DNA of 64,000 nt from Mycobacterium lehmannii (GTDB lineage Bacteria > Actinomycetota > Actinomycetes > Mycobacteriales > Mycobacteriaceae), in NCBI RefSeq assembly GCF_002245535.1, contig NZ_NKCN01000006.1:124001-188000 (forward strand). Direction: 5' to 3'. A program made the position numbers and the translations under genes. The notes beneath the pieces are model-generated. The model was not told where the DNA came from and made no database searches. It worked only from the letters and a program-made list of their open reading frames with translations. This document shows positions 16,713-24,729 of this stretch, one piece after another; position 1 is the first letter of the stretch, and every line of letters begins with the position of its first letter.

Positions 16713-17462
16713 ATGCAGGGCGTCGAAGTGTCAACAGCTCCTTACGGTTCGGCAGTCGTCTTGAGCCCTCGCGGCGTGCTGGACGGCAGCACGTATCGCT
16801 CGCTGCGCGATCAGATCATCCAGACAGCGCTCGACGAACCGCAGGCAGTCTTGGTCGACATCGCCGGTATCGACGTTCCAGCCGCTTCGGCCTGGGCGGT
16901 GTTCAGCAGCGCCCGACGGCACGTCGACCGGTGGCCCGGCGTGCCCGTGGTGCTGCTGTGTGGGGATACTTCGACGCGCGCTGCCATCGATGACGCCGGC
17001 GTCACCCGCCACGTACCGGTCTTCGCCTGCGCTGGGTCCGCCATCGACCGACTCAATGCGACCAGCACGCCTCGGCTCCGCAGGCGGGCACGCGCCGAAC
17101 TGCCCGCCGCACTACCCAGCCTTCAGCGAGCCAGGGAACTGAGTGCAGAGTGGCTGACGACCTGGGCCCGCACGGAGATGGTCTCGACAGTGAAGGTCGT
17201 GGTCACGACGTTGGTCGAAAACGTCCTGCAGCACACCGACAGCGCTCCCGGTCTGCGGGTGGAGTGCAGCGGTCACTCGGTGGCGGTCGCCGTCAACGAC
17301 ACAAGCCGCGCTCCCGCCCTGCTCAGGGAAGCGGCCACAGCCAAGGGACGACCGTCGGGGTTGCGGATCGTCGCGGCGCTCTGTCGCAGCTGGGGGAACG
17401 CGCCGACGACGTCAGGCAAGACGGTGTGGGCGGTGATCGGACCGGAGAACGTGACGCCGTGA
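16713..17462 (+). CDS. STAS domain fused to an RsbW-like ATPase domain (anti-sigma network protein)
   Basis: Residues about 5-100 look like a STAS/anti-anti-sigma domain (VVLSPRGVLDGSTYRSL, VLVDIAGIDVPAASAW). Residues about 140-248 look like a GHKL ATPase of the RsbW type: an N-box in LVENVLQHTD and a G-box-like GLRIVAALCRSWG followed by GKTVWAVI. Fusing the antagonist and the kinase/anti-sigma modules in one 249-residue chain suggests partner-switching control of a sigma factor. No sigma or phosphatase gene is adjacent. The ATG at 16713 is a choice; an in-frame GTG and TTG exist nearby. The 3' end overlaps the AraC gene by 51 bp. Confidence 0.75.
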   Translation: MQGVEVSTAPYGSAVVLSPRGVLDGSTYRSLRDQIIQTALDEPQAVLVDIAGIDVPAASAWAVFSSARRHVDRWPGVPVVLLCGDTSTRAAIDDAGVTRHVPVFACAGSAIDRLNATSTPRLRRRARAELPAALPSLQRARELSAEWLTTWARTEMVSTVKVVVTTLVENVLQHTDSAPGLRVECSGHSVAVAVNDTSRAPALLREAATAKGRPSGLRIVAALCRSWGNAPTTSGKTVWAVIGPENVTP

Positions 17463-18461
17463 ACTGCTGCTGCTCAGCGTGATGTGCGGGCTCTGCCCGT
17501 ACGTTTGTCGGTACAGCACCGCGAACCGACCCGTGTGCGCGAACCCCCACCTGGCCGCAATCTCGGTGACGGTGGCCCCTTGCGGTCCTGCTAGTAGTTC
17601 CCGGTGCGCGTAGTTCAACCGAGCCCTACGCAGATACCGAAGGGGTGTGGTGGCGAGGTGGCGCCTGAACATGTACTGCACCGCCCGGGGTGTGACGTGG
17701 ACGGCTTCGGCGATATCGGCCAGGCCGATGTCCCTCTGCACATTCGCGTCGATGAACTCGATAGCACGACGAAGCAGAACCGGCTGGTGATCTGTGTGGT
17801 CGTGTGAGCACGAGCGAGGCACCCGCGCCGAGTTCGGAAACGTCGACAGCGTCACCGCGGCCAGCAGGCGCGTGGCGTGGCCGAGGATTAACGGTGTCGC
17901 CAGCGCGTCATCGGCGAGCACGTTTTCTTTCACGTACACGACCGTGTTCTTCCACAGCCGCGCTGCGGCGGCGCCGACCGGGGTCAAACGGAAGAAGCGG
18001 ATCGGCCCCTCGACCTCACCGAAAGACATGCCGTTGGCTACGCCGACTACGAGCGAAGGATTCAACACGACCGCGGTCGCCCGCAGATCGTCGGAGCGTG
18101 CCACAAAGGGCAGATAAGGCTGCGACAGCAGCGCGACGTCATCCTCCGCGGCGCGGCACTCGAAGCCCTCACAGGCGCTGCTCACCCGCCCACCGGTTGG
18201 CCAGACGGCGACGACCTCGTTCGGTGCGTCGGCCCGGGCCTCCAGATGTCCAGCGACATATAGGTCGTCGATCGTCAATGGACCGACGGAGACGCGCGCG
18301 TGGCTTATCAGGACACCTTTGGACGAAGACCAAGATTGGTTAGATAGCTGTAGGCAGGCGCCGTAGGCGTCGCCAAGATACTGGTTCGCGGTTGCGGGAT
18401 CGGTGATTTCGGTATGTGACCGTATGAGTGTGGGCGTGCCGGCGGCATCGGTTGTCGTCAT
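17412..18461 (-). CDS. AraC-family transcriptional regulator
   Basis: A 349-residue protein with an N-terminal ligand/cupin-like domain (about residues 15-200) and a C-terminal double helix-turn-helix (about 245-340): IGLADIAEAVHVTPRAVQYM, then YLRRARLNYAHREL and WGFAHTGRFAVLYRQTYGQSP, the AraC signature. The ATG at 18461 has GAAGGTGATC upstream; the frame remains open 60 codons further without good initiation signals. The convergent end overlaps the STAS-ATPase gene by 51 bp. The target genes are unknown; the divergent membrane gene at 18724 is a candidate. Confidence 0.88.
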   Translation of the reverse strand: MTTTDAAGTPTLIRSHTEITDPATANQYLGDAYGACLQLSNQSWSSSKGVLISHARVSVGPLTIDDLYVAGHLEARADAPNEVVAVWPTGGRVSSACEGFECRAAEDDVALLSQPYLPFVARSDDLRATAVVLNPSLVVGVANGMSFGEVEGPIRFFRLTPVGAAAARLWKNTVVYVKENVLADDALATPLILGHATRLLAAVTLSTFPNSARVPRSCSHDHTDHQPVLLRRAIEFIDANVQRDIGLADIAEAVHVTPRAVQYMFRRHLATTPLRYLRRARLNYAHRELLAGPQGATVTEIAARWGFAHTGRFAVLYRQTYGQSPHITLSSSSSRRHVLRSDHRPHRLA

Positions 18462-18723
18462 TTTCAAGATCACCTTCAACGGGTGATGCAGTGAAGGGCT
18501 TGTGGCTGTACCCCCGGAACCTTCGACCCTACTCCTCTTTTCGTTTCTCGGATTCTGCGGACGAAAAGCGCAACCCCTTCGGTGCGGCTGCGAGTTCTGT
18601 CGCCTTACTCGGCGGATAGGAAAACCTTCCCCACTCGGCAATGAACTCTGGCGCTCTGGCGATTCCGGACATCAGGGACTCCCCGCGACGATGAAACCCG
18701 TCCCTTTTGAGCCAAGGAGCCCC

Positions 18724-19728
18724 ATGACCGCGACAGCACCGACCGCAACCATCCGCCCTGATGAAACGGTGCGGCTGGGCCCCGGCGTTCTGCCGGTGCG
18801 GCCCCGGCCCGTACCCGTCGCTCGCCCCGAGGCCAAGACGACCCGGTTGCGTCCTGTCGCTGCGCCGACGAAGCCGCTGCCTAAGGCCGTCAGCGCCTTC
18901 GACGGCAAGACGGTCCGGCTGCGTGCCCTGGAACTGCCGGTCGTCGGCAAGGTCACCAACACCGTACGGGAGCGCTACTTGAACTTGAGCGCGGTCAAGA
19001 AGGCGCCGACCAAGTGGGACATCGCGCGGCTCTCGCTGGTGATGCTGCTGGCCTCGATGCCGATCCTGGGCATCTCGGTCGACGTGTTCGGCCTGGTTCC
19101 CCAGAACGTCACGTCGGTGGTGGTGATCGCGCTGTGCGCGGTGCTGGGCGCGCTCATCGCGTTCGCCCCGCACCGGATCGACATGATCGTGGGTCGCGGG
19201 CTGATCGCCGGCATGGTGGCCTGCATCGTCTACGACGCAGCCCGGCTGTTCGCGGTGCACGTGCTGGGGTTGATGGGCGACTTCATTCCCGTGATGGGAT
19301 CTTTCGTCACCGGTGAGCCGGACACCGCGGGCAGCGCGGCCGTCGGTTACGTGTGGCGCTACATCGGCGACGGCGGCGGCCTGGGCGTGGCCTTCTTCGT
19401 CGTCGCGTTCGCGTTGGGCATCGACCGGTGGAGGAACGTCCACGCGGTGCTGGCATCGGTCGCCTTCGCGGTGTTCCCGACGTGGGCGGGGCTGATGGCG
19501 ACGGTCGCGCTGGCTCCGCGCGGCGAGGAAATGATGTTCCCGCTGAGCGTCGCGACGGTGACGATCACTCTGGTCGGACACCTGATCTTCGGGCTGGTGC
19601 TGGGGCTGGCCTTCCTGAAGGCGCCACGCGGGCGGGACCGCAGCGAATGGCCCTGGCCGCCGCTGTTCGAGTCGGCCCAGGCCAAGCGGGTCATCCGCGC
19701 CTACAAGAGGTTCACCCACCGGCCGTGA
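18724..19728 (+). CDS. Multi-TM membrane protein with a long basic/proline-rich cytoplasmic N-terminus
   Basis: The 334-residue protein has about 95 N-terminal residues rich in Pro, Arg and Thr (a repeated form TVRLGPGVLPVRPRP, TTRLRPVAAPTKPLP, TVRLRALELPVVGK), then six or seven TM segments. The repeated TxRLR motif is eye-catching and could be a phospho-threonine or docking region. The ATG at 18724 follows AAGGAG by 5 nt and is clearly favoured over the longer upstream frame. It precedes the FHA-HTH gene by 58 bp on the same strand. No family recognised. Confidence 0.78.
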   Translation: MTATAPTATIRPDETVRLGPGVLPVRPRPVPVARPEAKTTRLRPVAAPTKPLPKAVSAFDGKTVRLRALELPVVGKVTNTVRERYLNLSAVKKAPTKWDIARLSLVMLLASMPILGISVDVFGLVPQNVTSVVVIALCAVLGALIAFAPHRIDMIVGRGLIAGMVACIVYDAARLFAVHVLGLMGDFIPVMGSFVTGEPDTAGSAAVGYVWRYIGDGGGLGVAFFVVAFALGIDRWRNVHAVLASVAFAVFPTWAGLMATVALAPRGEEMMFPLSVATVTITLVGHLIFGLVLGLAFLKAPRGRDRSEWPWPPLFESAQAKRVIRAYKRFTHRP

Positions 19729-19744
19729 GCGTTCGTCGACCAGG

Positions 19745-19783
19745 GACCTCCTGTCTGGGCCAGAATTGCCTGGATAGGAGGTC
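19745..19783 (+). promoter_or_regulatory. Possible RBS-masking hairpin before the FHA-HTH gene
   Basis: The strong Shine-Dalgarno AGGAGGTC (19776-19783) is perfectly complementary to GACCTCCT (19745-19752) 23 nt upstream. If both are in the mRNA leader, pairing would hide the ribosome binding site. Confidence 0.5.
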
Positions 19784-19786
19784 ACC

Positions 19787-20398
19787 ATGTCGTCCCACCT
19801 GGAAATCTCGAGACCCTCGGGGCGGGAGCTGGTGCCGCTGAGCGGTCAGCGGGTGACGCTCGGTAAGGCCTCCACCAACGCGGTGTCACTTGAGCACGAC
19901 GAGACCGTCTCACGGTTGCACGCCGTTCTGGAGAACCTCGGATTCGCCTGGTCCATAAGGGATCTCGGAAGCCGCAACGGCACCTACCTGAACGGCGAGC
20001 GGATCAGCGCCGAACGCGTGCTGCGGTCCGGTGACGAGGTGCGTCTTGGCAAGTCGCGGTTGGTCTTCTGGGAGGTGAAAGACAGCGGGGACGGCAAGCT
20101 CGATGAGGAGACGGTGACCGCCCAGGCCGTCGAACCGCCGCCCCGGTTAACCCGCCGCGAACTCGATGTCCTCGTGGTGTTGTGCAGGCCCCTGGTTTCC
20201 GACGACCCGTTCCCCGAACCCGCATCGGTGCGCCGGATGGCGGGCGAGCTGTTCGTCACCGAGGCCGCGGTCAAACAGCATCTGCAGAACCTCTACGACA
20301 AGTTCGCCATCCCCGCCGAAGGCGATCGCCGGGTCCGGCTTGCCAACGAGGCGCTGCGGCGCGGCGCCGTCACGCTCGCACAACTGCGCGCTACGTGA
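19787..20398 (+). CDS. FHA domain protein with C-terminal helix-turn-helix
   Basis: Residues about 20-90 form an FHA phosphothreonine-binding domain (VSRLHAVLEN, IRDLGSRNGTYLNGE). Residues about 118-200 resemble a LuxR/winged-HTH-like DNA-binding region (LTRRELDVLVVL, SVRRMAGELFVTEAAVKQHL). The combination suggests a transcription factor switched by a Ser/Thr kinase, and the convergent gene that overlaps its 3' end by 8 bp encodes just such a kinase; that partnership is inference. The ATG at 19787 has one of the strongest ribosome sites in the window, which an upstream complement could mask. Confidence 0.87.
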   Translation: MSSHLEISRPSGRELVPLSGQRVTLGKASTNAVSLEHDETVSRLHAVLENLGFAWSIRDLGSRNGTYLNGERISAERVLRSGDEVRLGKSRLVFWEVKDSGDGKLDEETVTAQAVEPPPRLTRRELDVLVVLCRPLVSDDPFPEPASVRRMAGELFVTEAAVKQHLQNLYDKFAIPAEGDRRVRLANEALRRGAVTLAQLRAT

Positions 20399-23390
20399 AG
20401 TCGAGGGCCTCCACGGTGGCGACAGGTCCTTCGTGGGTCGGCCGGTCGGCGCCGCCGATGCAGTACACCGTCGAACCGACGGCGGCCACCACCTGGCCGT
20501 GCACCGGAGTCCCGATGGGCGCCGCCGTCGTCCACGTCCCGTTGGCGATGTCGTACATCTCGACCGTCGCCAGCACGCGCGTCGGCTCCTCTCCGCCCAC
20601 CGCGACGATCCGGCCGTCGATGTAGGCGGCGCCGAAGCTTCCGCGGGCAGTCGGCATGTCCGTCAGCTTCTCCCACTCTCCCGACGACGGATCGAACCGC
20701 TCGAAGGCGGCGGTGTTCTCATCAGCGCTCAGTGACCGCCCTCCCACGGCGTAGACATAGCGGTCGTCGGACACCGCGGCCAGATGCTCACGCGCGGTGG
20801 GCATGTCGGCGGCCTGAGTCCAGGATTCACCGTCGAACACTTCCGTCGGTACGACGAGCTGTTTGTCGCTCTGCCCGCCGACGACCACCAGCTTGTCGCC
20901 GACGACGGCCGCCGCCGCGCCGGCACGGCCGTGCTGCAGAGCGGGGAGTTCGGTCCACTTGCCGTTGCGCAGTGCGAACACCTTGTCCGACGGCTCCCCG
21001 ATGTTGTCGGTGGCGCCTCCGAGGACGACGACCTCCCCCTTGTAGGTGGCGGCTGTCGCGTGGTGCAGCCCGATCGGCAGCGACGGCGCGGGCTGCCAAT
21101 CCTCCGTCTGCGCGTCGAAAGTCTCGACGGTGTCGAGGGTCTCGCCCTCACGGATACCGCCTGCAATCCAGATCTTGTCGTCGAGCACCGTCCACGCCAT
21201 CATCAACCGCGCCGTCGGAGCGTCCGGAAGCGCCCGCCACTGCGCTGCCGGCTGCGGTTGGCGTGCAGGAAGTTTCAGCGACTCCGCCGACGAGGTGATC
21301 TTGCCGTCGCCGGCGCCCGTCGAGCCGCCGATCGCGTACACGCGACTGCCCACCGCGGCCACCGCCATACCGTGACGCGCGGTGCCCATGTCGGGCAGAC
21401 CGGACCACGTCGTCGTCGACAGATCGAACGCGAGCACACTCTTGAGCGCTTGGCCTCCGGACATGCCGCCCACCACGACCAACCGGTCGTCGGTGGCAGC
21501 GATGCCGAAATCGCTTCGCGCTTCGGGGAGTTCGGGCAGGGCAGTCCAGGTGTCGGCGACGGAGTCGTACGCTTCGACGGCCGCCACGTCCGCGCTTCCC
21601 GTGGTGCCGCCGATCGCGTACACCAGTTTGTCGTCGGACGCCGCGCTCAGCATCTGACGCGGGGTCCGGATGGGTGCGCCGAGCTTCCAGGAGGTGCCGT
21701 CGAAGACCTCCGTGGTGTTCAGCAGCTTGCCCGCGGCGTCCACTCCGCCCGTGACGACGATCCGGTCACCGACCACGGCGGCGGCCGCGGCGGCCCGCGG
21801 TTGTAGCAGCGTCGGCAGTTCCGTCCAGCGACTGTTGACGAGGCGCCACACCCGATCGGTCGCGATCTTCGCGTCGGCCCCTTCCGTGCGCCATCCGCCG
21901 AGCACGACCGGGTTCTCCCGCCATGTCACCGCCATCGCGCGCTGCACGGGGACGGGCAGGTCCTCGCCACTTTTCCAGCTGTCGATTGCGGGGTCGTAGC
22001 CCTCGTGCCTGCCGCTAACGCGGCCATCGGCGCCGAGGCCGCCGAAGACCCAGATGGTGCCGTCGGCCTGGGTGGCGGCCACCGCGTCGCGGGCGGCGCG
22101 CGCGTCGGCGATCGGCCGCCAGGCCGGTTGTGCCTCGGCGACCTGCGGTGCGGGAGCAGCGGTTTGGTCGCCACCGGAGTCGCGCGTCCAGACGATCACG
22201 AAGACTCCGCTGACCACCAGCAGCAGTACCCCCACGATCGCGCCCGAGACGATCAGGACCCGTTTACGGTTCCACCGTCTCGGCGAAGAGGCCTCCGCTG
22301 ACTCGGGCCGCACACCCGGCGACGGCTGCCAGGGCAGGCTCGTCTGACTGATGGACGCGGTGTGGGCGAACATCCCCGGCTCGGGCACGGGCCCGGCGGG
22401 TTCGCCGGACCGGGCGGGCCGCCGCGGCGGGGGCAGCGGCTCGGGTTGCGCGGATACGGACGGCTCGACGAGCTCGGAGATCGGCACCGCCTGCGTGCCT
22501 TCCGGCTGCTCCGGTGGGGCGCTCGGCTCGCCGAGCGCCATCACGTCGGCCGTCAACCCGTTGTTCCGCTGCGCCAACTGCAGTTCATGACCGAAGTCCG
22601 CAGCAGAGGCGTAGCGGTCGGCGGGCTCGCGGGCCATCGCCTTCTCCACCACGGCACACACATCGGCGGGGATGCCCTGGGGACGCAGATCCGGTATGGG
22701 CGTCGAGGTGATGCGCAGGTAGTGCGCGATGAGATCCTCGTCGTTCTTGCGCTCGTGCGGCGGCGTGCCCGCGATCAGCGCGTAGATCGAGGCGCCAAGC
22801 GAGTACACGTCGGCCTCGACGGTCGGTGGGTTGCCCTCGAGAACCTCTGGGGCGGTGTAAGACAGGGTGCCGGTGAAGAAGCCGGTGACCGTCTTGTACC
22901 CGCCGGCGATGCGGGCGGTCCCGAAGTCGCTCAGCTGTGGTTCGCCGTAATCGTTGAAGAGCACGTTGGCGGGTTTGATGTCGCGGTGCAGGGTTCCGGT
23001 CCGGTGCGCGGTTTCCAGTGCGCCACAGAGCTTCACGCCGATGCGCAGGGCCTCGGGCCATGCGATGCGGCCCTCGCGCCGCAACCGCTCCGCAAGCGAT
23101 CCCTCGCGGTGGTACGGCATCACGATGAACGGCCGGTTGCTCTCGGTCACGCCGACCTGCAGGATGTTCACGATGTTCGGGTGCCCGGAGAGGGCACCCA
23201 TGGCGTAGCCCTCGCGCAGGAACCGTTCCCGGTCGTCGTCGTCGAGATCGGACGCGAGCACCTTGATCGCGACGCTCCGCGCCAGCGACTGTTGATAACA
23301 GCGGTAGACGACGCCGCCGCCACCCCGGCCGATCTCGACGGCGTCGGTGAATCCGGCCGCCGCCAATTCAGTCGCTATTCCACCGGCCAT
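20391..23390 (-). CDS. Receptor-type Ser/Thr protein kinase with extracytoplasmic Kelch propellers
   Basis: A 999-residue protein. Residues about 10-275 are a Hanks-type kinase: GRGGGGVVYRC (P-loop), VAIKVL (Lys), TLHRDIKPANVLFNDYG (catalytic Asp), DFGTARI, and SYTAPEVLEG. A Pro-rich juxtamembrane linker leads to one TM helix (VLIVSGAIVGVLLLVVSGVF, about 380-405). Outside, twelve Kelch-type units are countable by their VxxxGG signatures, enough for two six-bladed propellers. PknD of M. tuberculosis has a comparable plan with NHL repeats. The ATG at 23390 is preceded by GGAGGG. The kinase likely senses an envelope or extracellular ligand. Confidence 0.93.
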   Translation of the reverse strand: MAGGIATELAAAGFTDAVEIGRGGGGVVYRCYQQSLARSVAIKVLASDLDDDDRERFLREGYAMGALSGHPNIVNILQVGVTESNRPFIVMPYHREGSLAERLRREGRIAWPEALRIGVKLCGALETAHRTGTLHRDIKPANVLFNDYGEPQLSDFGTARIAGGYKTVTGFFTGTLSYTAPEVLEGNPPTVEADVYSLGASIYALIAGTPPHERKNDEDLIAHYLRITSTPIPDLRPQGIPADVCAVVEKAMAREPADRYASAADFGHELQLAQRNNGLTADVMALGEPSAPPEQPEGTQAVPISELVEPSVSAQPEPLPPPRRPARSGEPAGPVPEPGMFAHTASISQTSLPWQPSPGVRPESAEASSPRRWNRKRVLIVSGAIVGVLLLVVSGVFVIVWTRDSGGDQTAAPAPQVAEAQPAWRPIADARAARDAVAATQADGTIWVFGGLGADGRVSGRHEGYDPAIDSWKSGEDLPVPVQRAMAVTWRENPVVLGGWRTEGADAKIATDRVWRLVNSRWTELPTLLQPRAAAAAAVVGDRIVVTGGVDAAGKLLNTTEVFDGTSWKLGAPIRTPRQMLSAASDDKLVYAIGGTTGSADVAAVEAYDSVADTWTALPELPEARSDFGIAATDDRLVVVGGMSGGQALKSVLAFDLSTTTWSGLPDMGTARHGMAVAAVGSRVYAIGGSTGAGDGKITSSAESLKLPARQPQPAAQWRALPDAPTARLMMAWTVLDDKIWIAGGIREGETLDTVETFDAQTEDWQPAPSLPIGLHHATAATYKGEVVVLGGATDNIGEPSDKVFALRNGKWTELPALQHGRAGAAAAVVGDKLVVVGGQSDKQLVVPTEVFDGESWTQAADMPTAREHLAAVSDDRYVYAVGGRSLSADENTAAFERFDPSSGEWEKLTDMPTARGSFGAAYIDGRIVAVGGEEPTRVLATVEMYDIANGTWTTAAPIGTPVHGQVVAAVGSTVYCIGGADRPTHEGPVATVEALDFT

Positions 23391-23587
23391 GTGCCACCGC
23401 CCTCCGGTGAACTGCGGATCGTTCACTCTCAACGTACCGAGCAAGCGCGCGTCGGACGCGCGATTCCACGGTTCCGAAGGACGTCCATACTGCGGGGTAC
23501 GGCGCGGCAAACACCCCTTGGATTGCGGTGGGTGGGCTTCGTCGCGCGGCGTCGCTCCGCGGCCGGGGCGAAGGCCATACTCGAGCG

Positions 23588-24235
23588 GTGACATCAGCCG
23601 CCGTCAGGATCGACGAGATCGAGGTTGCCGATCCGGCGGACGCATGGAGTCGGGCCGGTTTCACGATCAACGACGACGCGATCTGCCGGGTCGGCGGCGT
23701 CCGCATCCGGCTTGTCGGCCCCGAGCGCGGGCGCGGCATCGTCGGGTGGTCGTTGTGCGGCCTGCCGCCGGACGCCGTGCTCTCCGACGTCGACGGCATT
23801 CCGACGTCGAGGTCCAGCGCCGCTCGTGCCACGCCCGCTGAGCACCCGAACGGCGTCACCGCGATCGACCACGTCGTGCTGCTCTCACCCGATCTGGATC
23901 GGACCGTTCAGGCGCTCACCGCGATCGGTGTGGCCCCGCGACGGGAACGCGATGGTGAACTGGGCGGCCGGTCGATCCGCCAGATCTTCTTCCGGTTCGG
24001 CGAGGTGATCGTCGAGGTCGTCGGCTCACCGGGCACCACAAGCGAAGCGCCGTCGACGCTATGGGGGATCACCTACGTCGTCGCCGACATCGACGCGACT
24101 TCGGCGTTCTTCGGGGAGCGCACGGGGCCGGTCAAGGACGCGGTACAGCCTGGGCGCCGGATCACGACGCTCCGGCATCAGGCGTTGGGGATGTCGGTCC
24201 GGACGGCGTTGATCTCGCCGTCCGCGCGTCGCTGA
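23588..24235 (+). CDS. VOC-superfamily (glyoxalase/bleomycin-resistance fold) protein
   Basis: A 215-residue protein whose second half has the VOC pattern: [20 protein letters not shown], then [18 protein letters not shown] and [20 protein letters not shown]. The first half looks like a degenerate repeat of the fold. VOC proteins bind a metal through His/Glu side chains; His in AIDHVV and Glu in VIVEVV are present. The substrate is unknown. The GTG start at 23588 follows CATACT by 6 nt, a leaderless arrangement. It is divergent from the Kelch kinase. Confidence 0.8.
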   Translation: MTSAAVRIDEIEVADPADAWSRAGFTINDDAICRVGGVRIRLVGPERGRGIVGWSLCGLPPDAVLSDVDGIPTSRSSAARATPAEHPNGVTAIDHVVLLSPDLDRTVQALTAIGVAPRRERDGELGGRSIRQIFFRFGEVIVEVVGSPGTTSEAPSTLWGITYVVADIDATSAFFGERTGPVKDAVQPGRRITTLRHQALGMSVRTALISPSARR

Positions 24236-24270
24236 GTCGACGTCTCGGGCTCGACGCTTATCCTCGTCGG

Positions 24271-24729
24271 GTGAGCCAGGACCCAGTCGTCATACACACC
24301 GACGGCGGCTGCAGGCCCAATCCGGGTCCCGGCGGTTGGGGCGCGGTACTGCGTCAGCGTTCGCACGTGCGGGAGATGTGCGGTGGCGACGCGCAGACGA
24401 GCAACAACCGGATGGAGCTCACCGCGCCGATCATGGCGTTGGAGGCGTTGACGCGGCCCGTCGTGGTGCACCTGTACACCGACAGCACCTATGTCCGTAA
24501 CGGCATCACCAAGTGGGTGCTCGGCTGGGAACGCAACGGCTGGCTGACCGCCGCGAAGCAGCCGGTGAAGAACGTCGACCTCTGGACGAGGCTGCAATTG
24601 GCTTGCGCGCCACATCAAGTCGAGTGGTTCTGGGTGAAGGGCCATTCAGGGGTCGCCGACAACGAGTTGGCCGACCAGTTGGCGACGCGGGGAATGCAGG
24701 AAGCGCTGCGCGCACCTACTCCCAGGTGA
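24271..24729 (+). CDS. rnhA: Ribonuclease HI
   Basis: RNase HI removes RNA from RNA-DNA hybrids such as R-loops and primers. The 152-residue protein has all four catalytic acids: Asp in [17 protein letters not shown], Glu in [13 protein letters not shown], Asp in [12 protein letters not shown] and Asp in [11 protein letters not shown], plus the basic protrusion [20 protein letters not shown]. The GTG at 24271 lies 6 nt past a TATCCT -10 hexamer. Its 3' end overlaps the convergent ligD gene by 14 bp. Confidence 0.96.
   Translation: MSQDPVVIHTDGGCRPNPGPGGWGAVLRQRSHVREMCGGDAQTSNNRMELTAPIMALEALTRPVVVHLYTDSTYVRNGITKWVLGWERNGWLTAAKQPVKNVDLWTRLQLACAPHQVEWFWVKGHSGVADNELADQLATRGMQEALRAPTPR

Noticed and set aside
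15807..17462. A single fused 551-codon frame from LLM N-terminus to STAS-ATPase
   Set aside because: The middle part has no protein-like pattern; it arises because the frameshift puts the LLM start in the same frame as the downstream gene. Two separate genes are better supported.
18529..19788. 419-codon minus-strand frame opposite the membrane protein
   Set aside because: Composition is an antisense shadow (Arg/His/Gln-rich), while the plus frame has an RBS and TM segments.
22362..23591. 409-codon open frame antisense to the Kelch kinase
   Set aside because: Antisense shadow of the kinase domain, where the minus strand has all kinase motifs in order; no recognisable domain on the plus strand.
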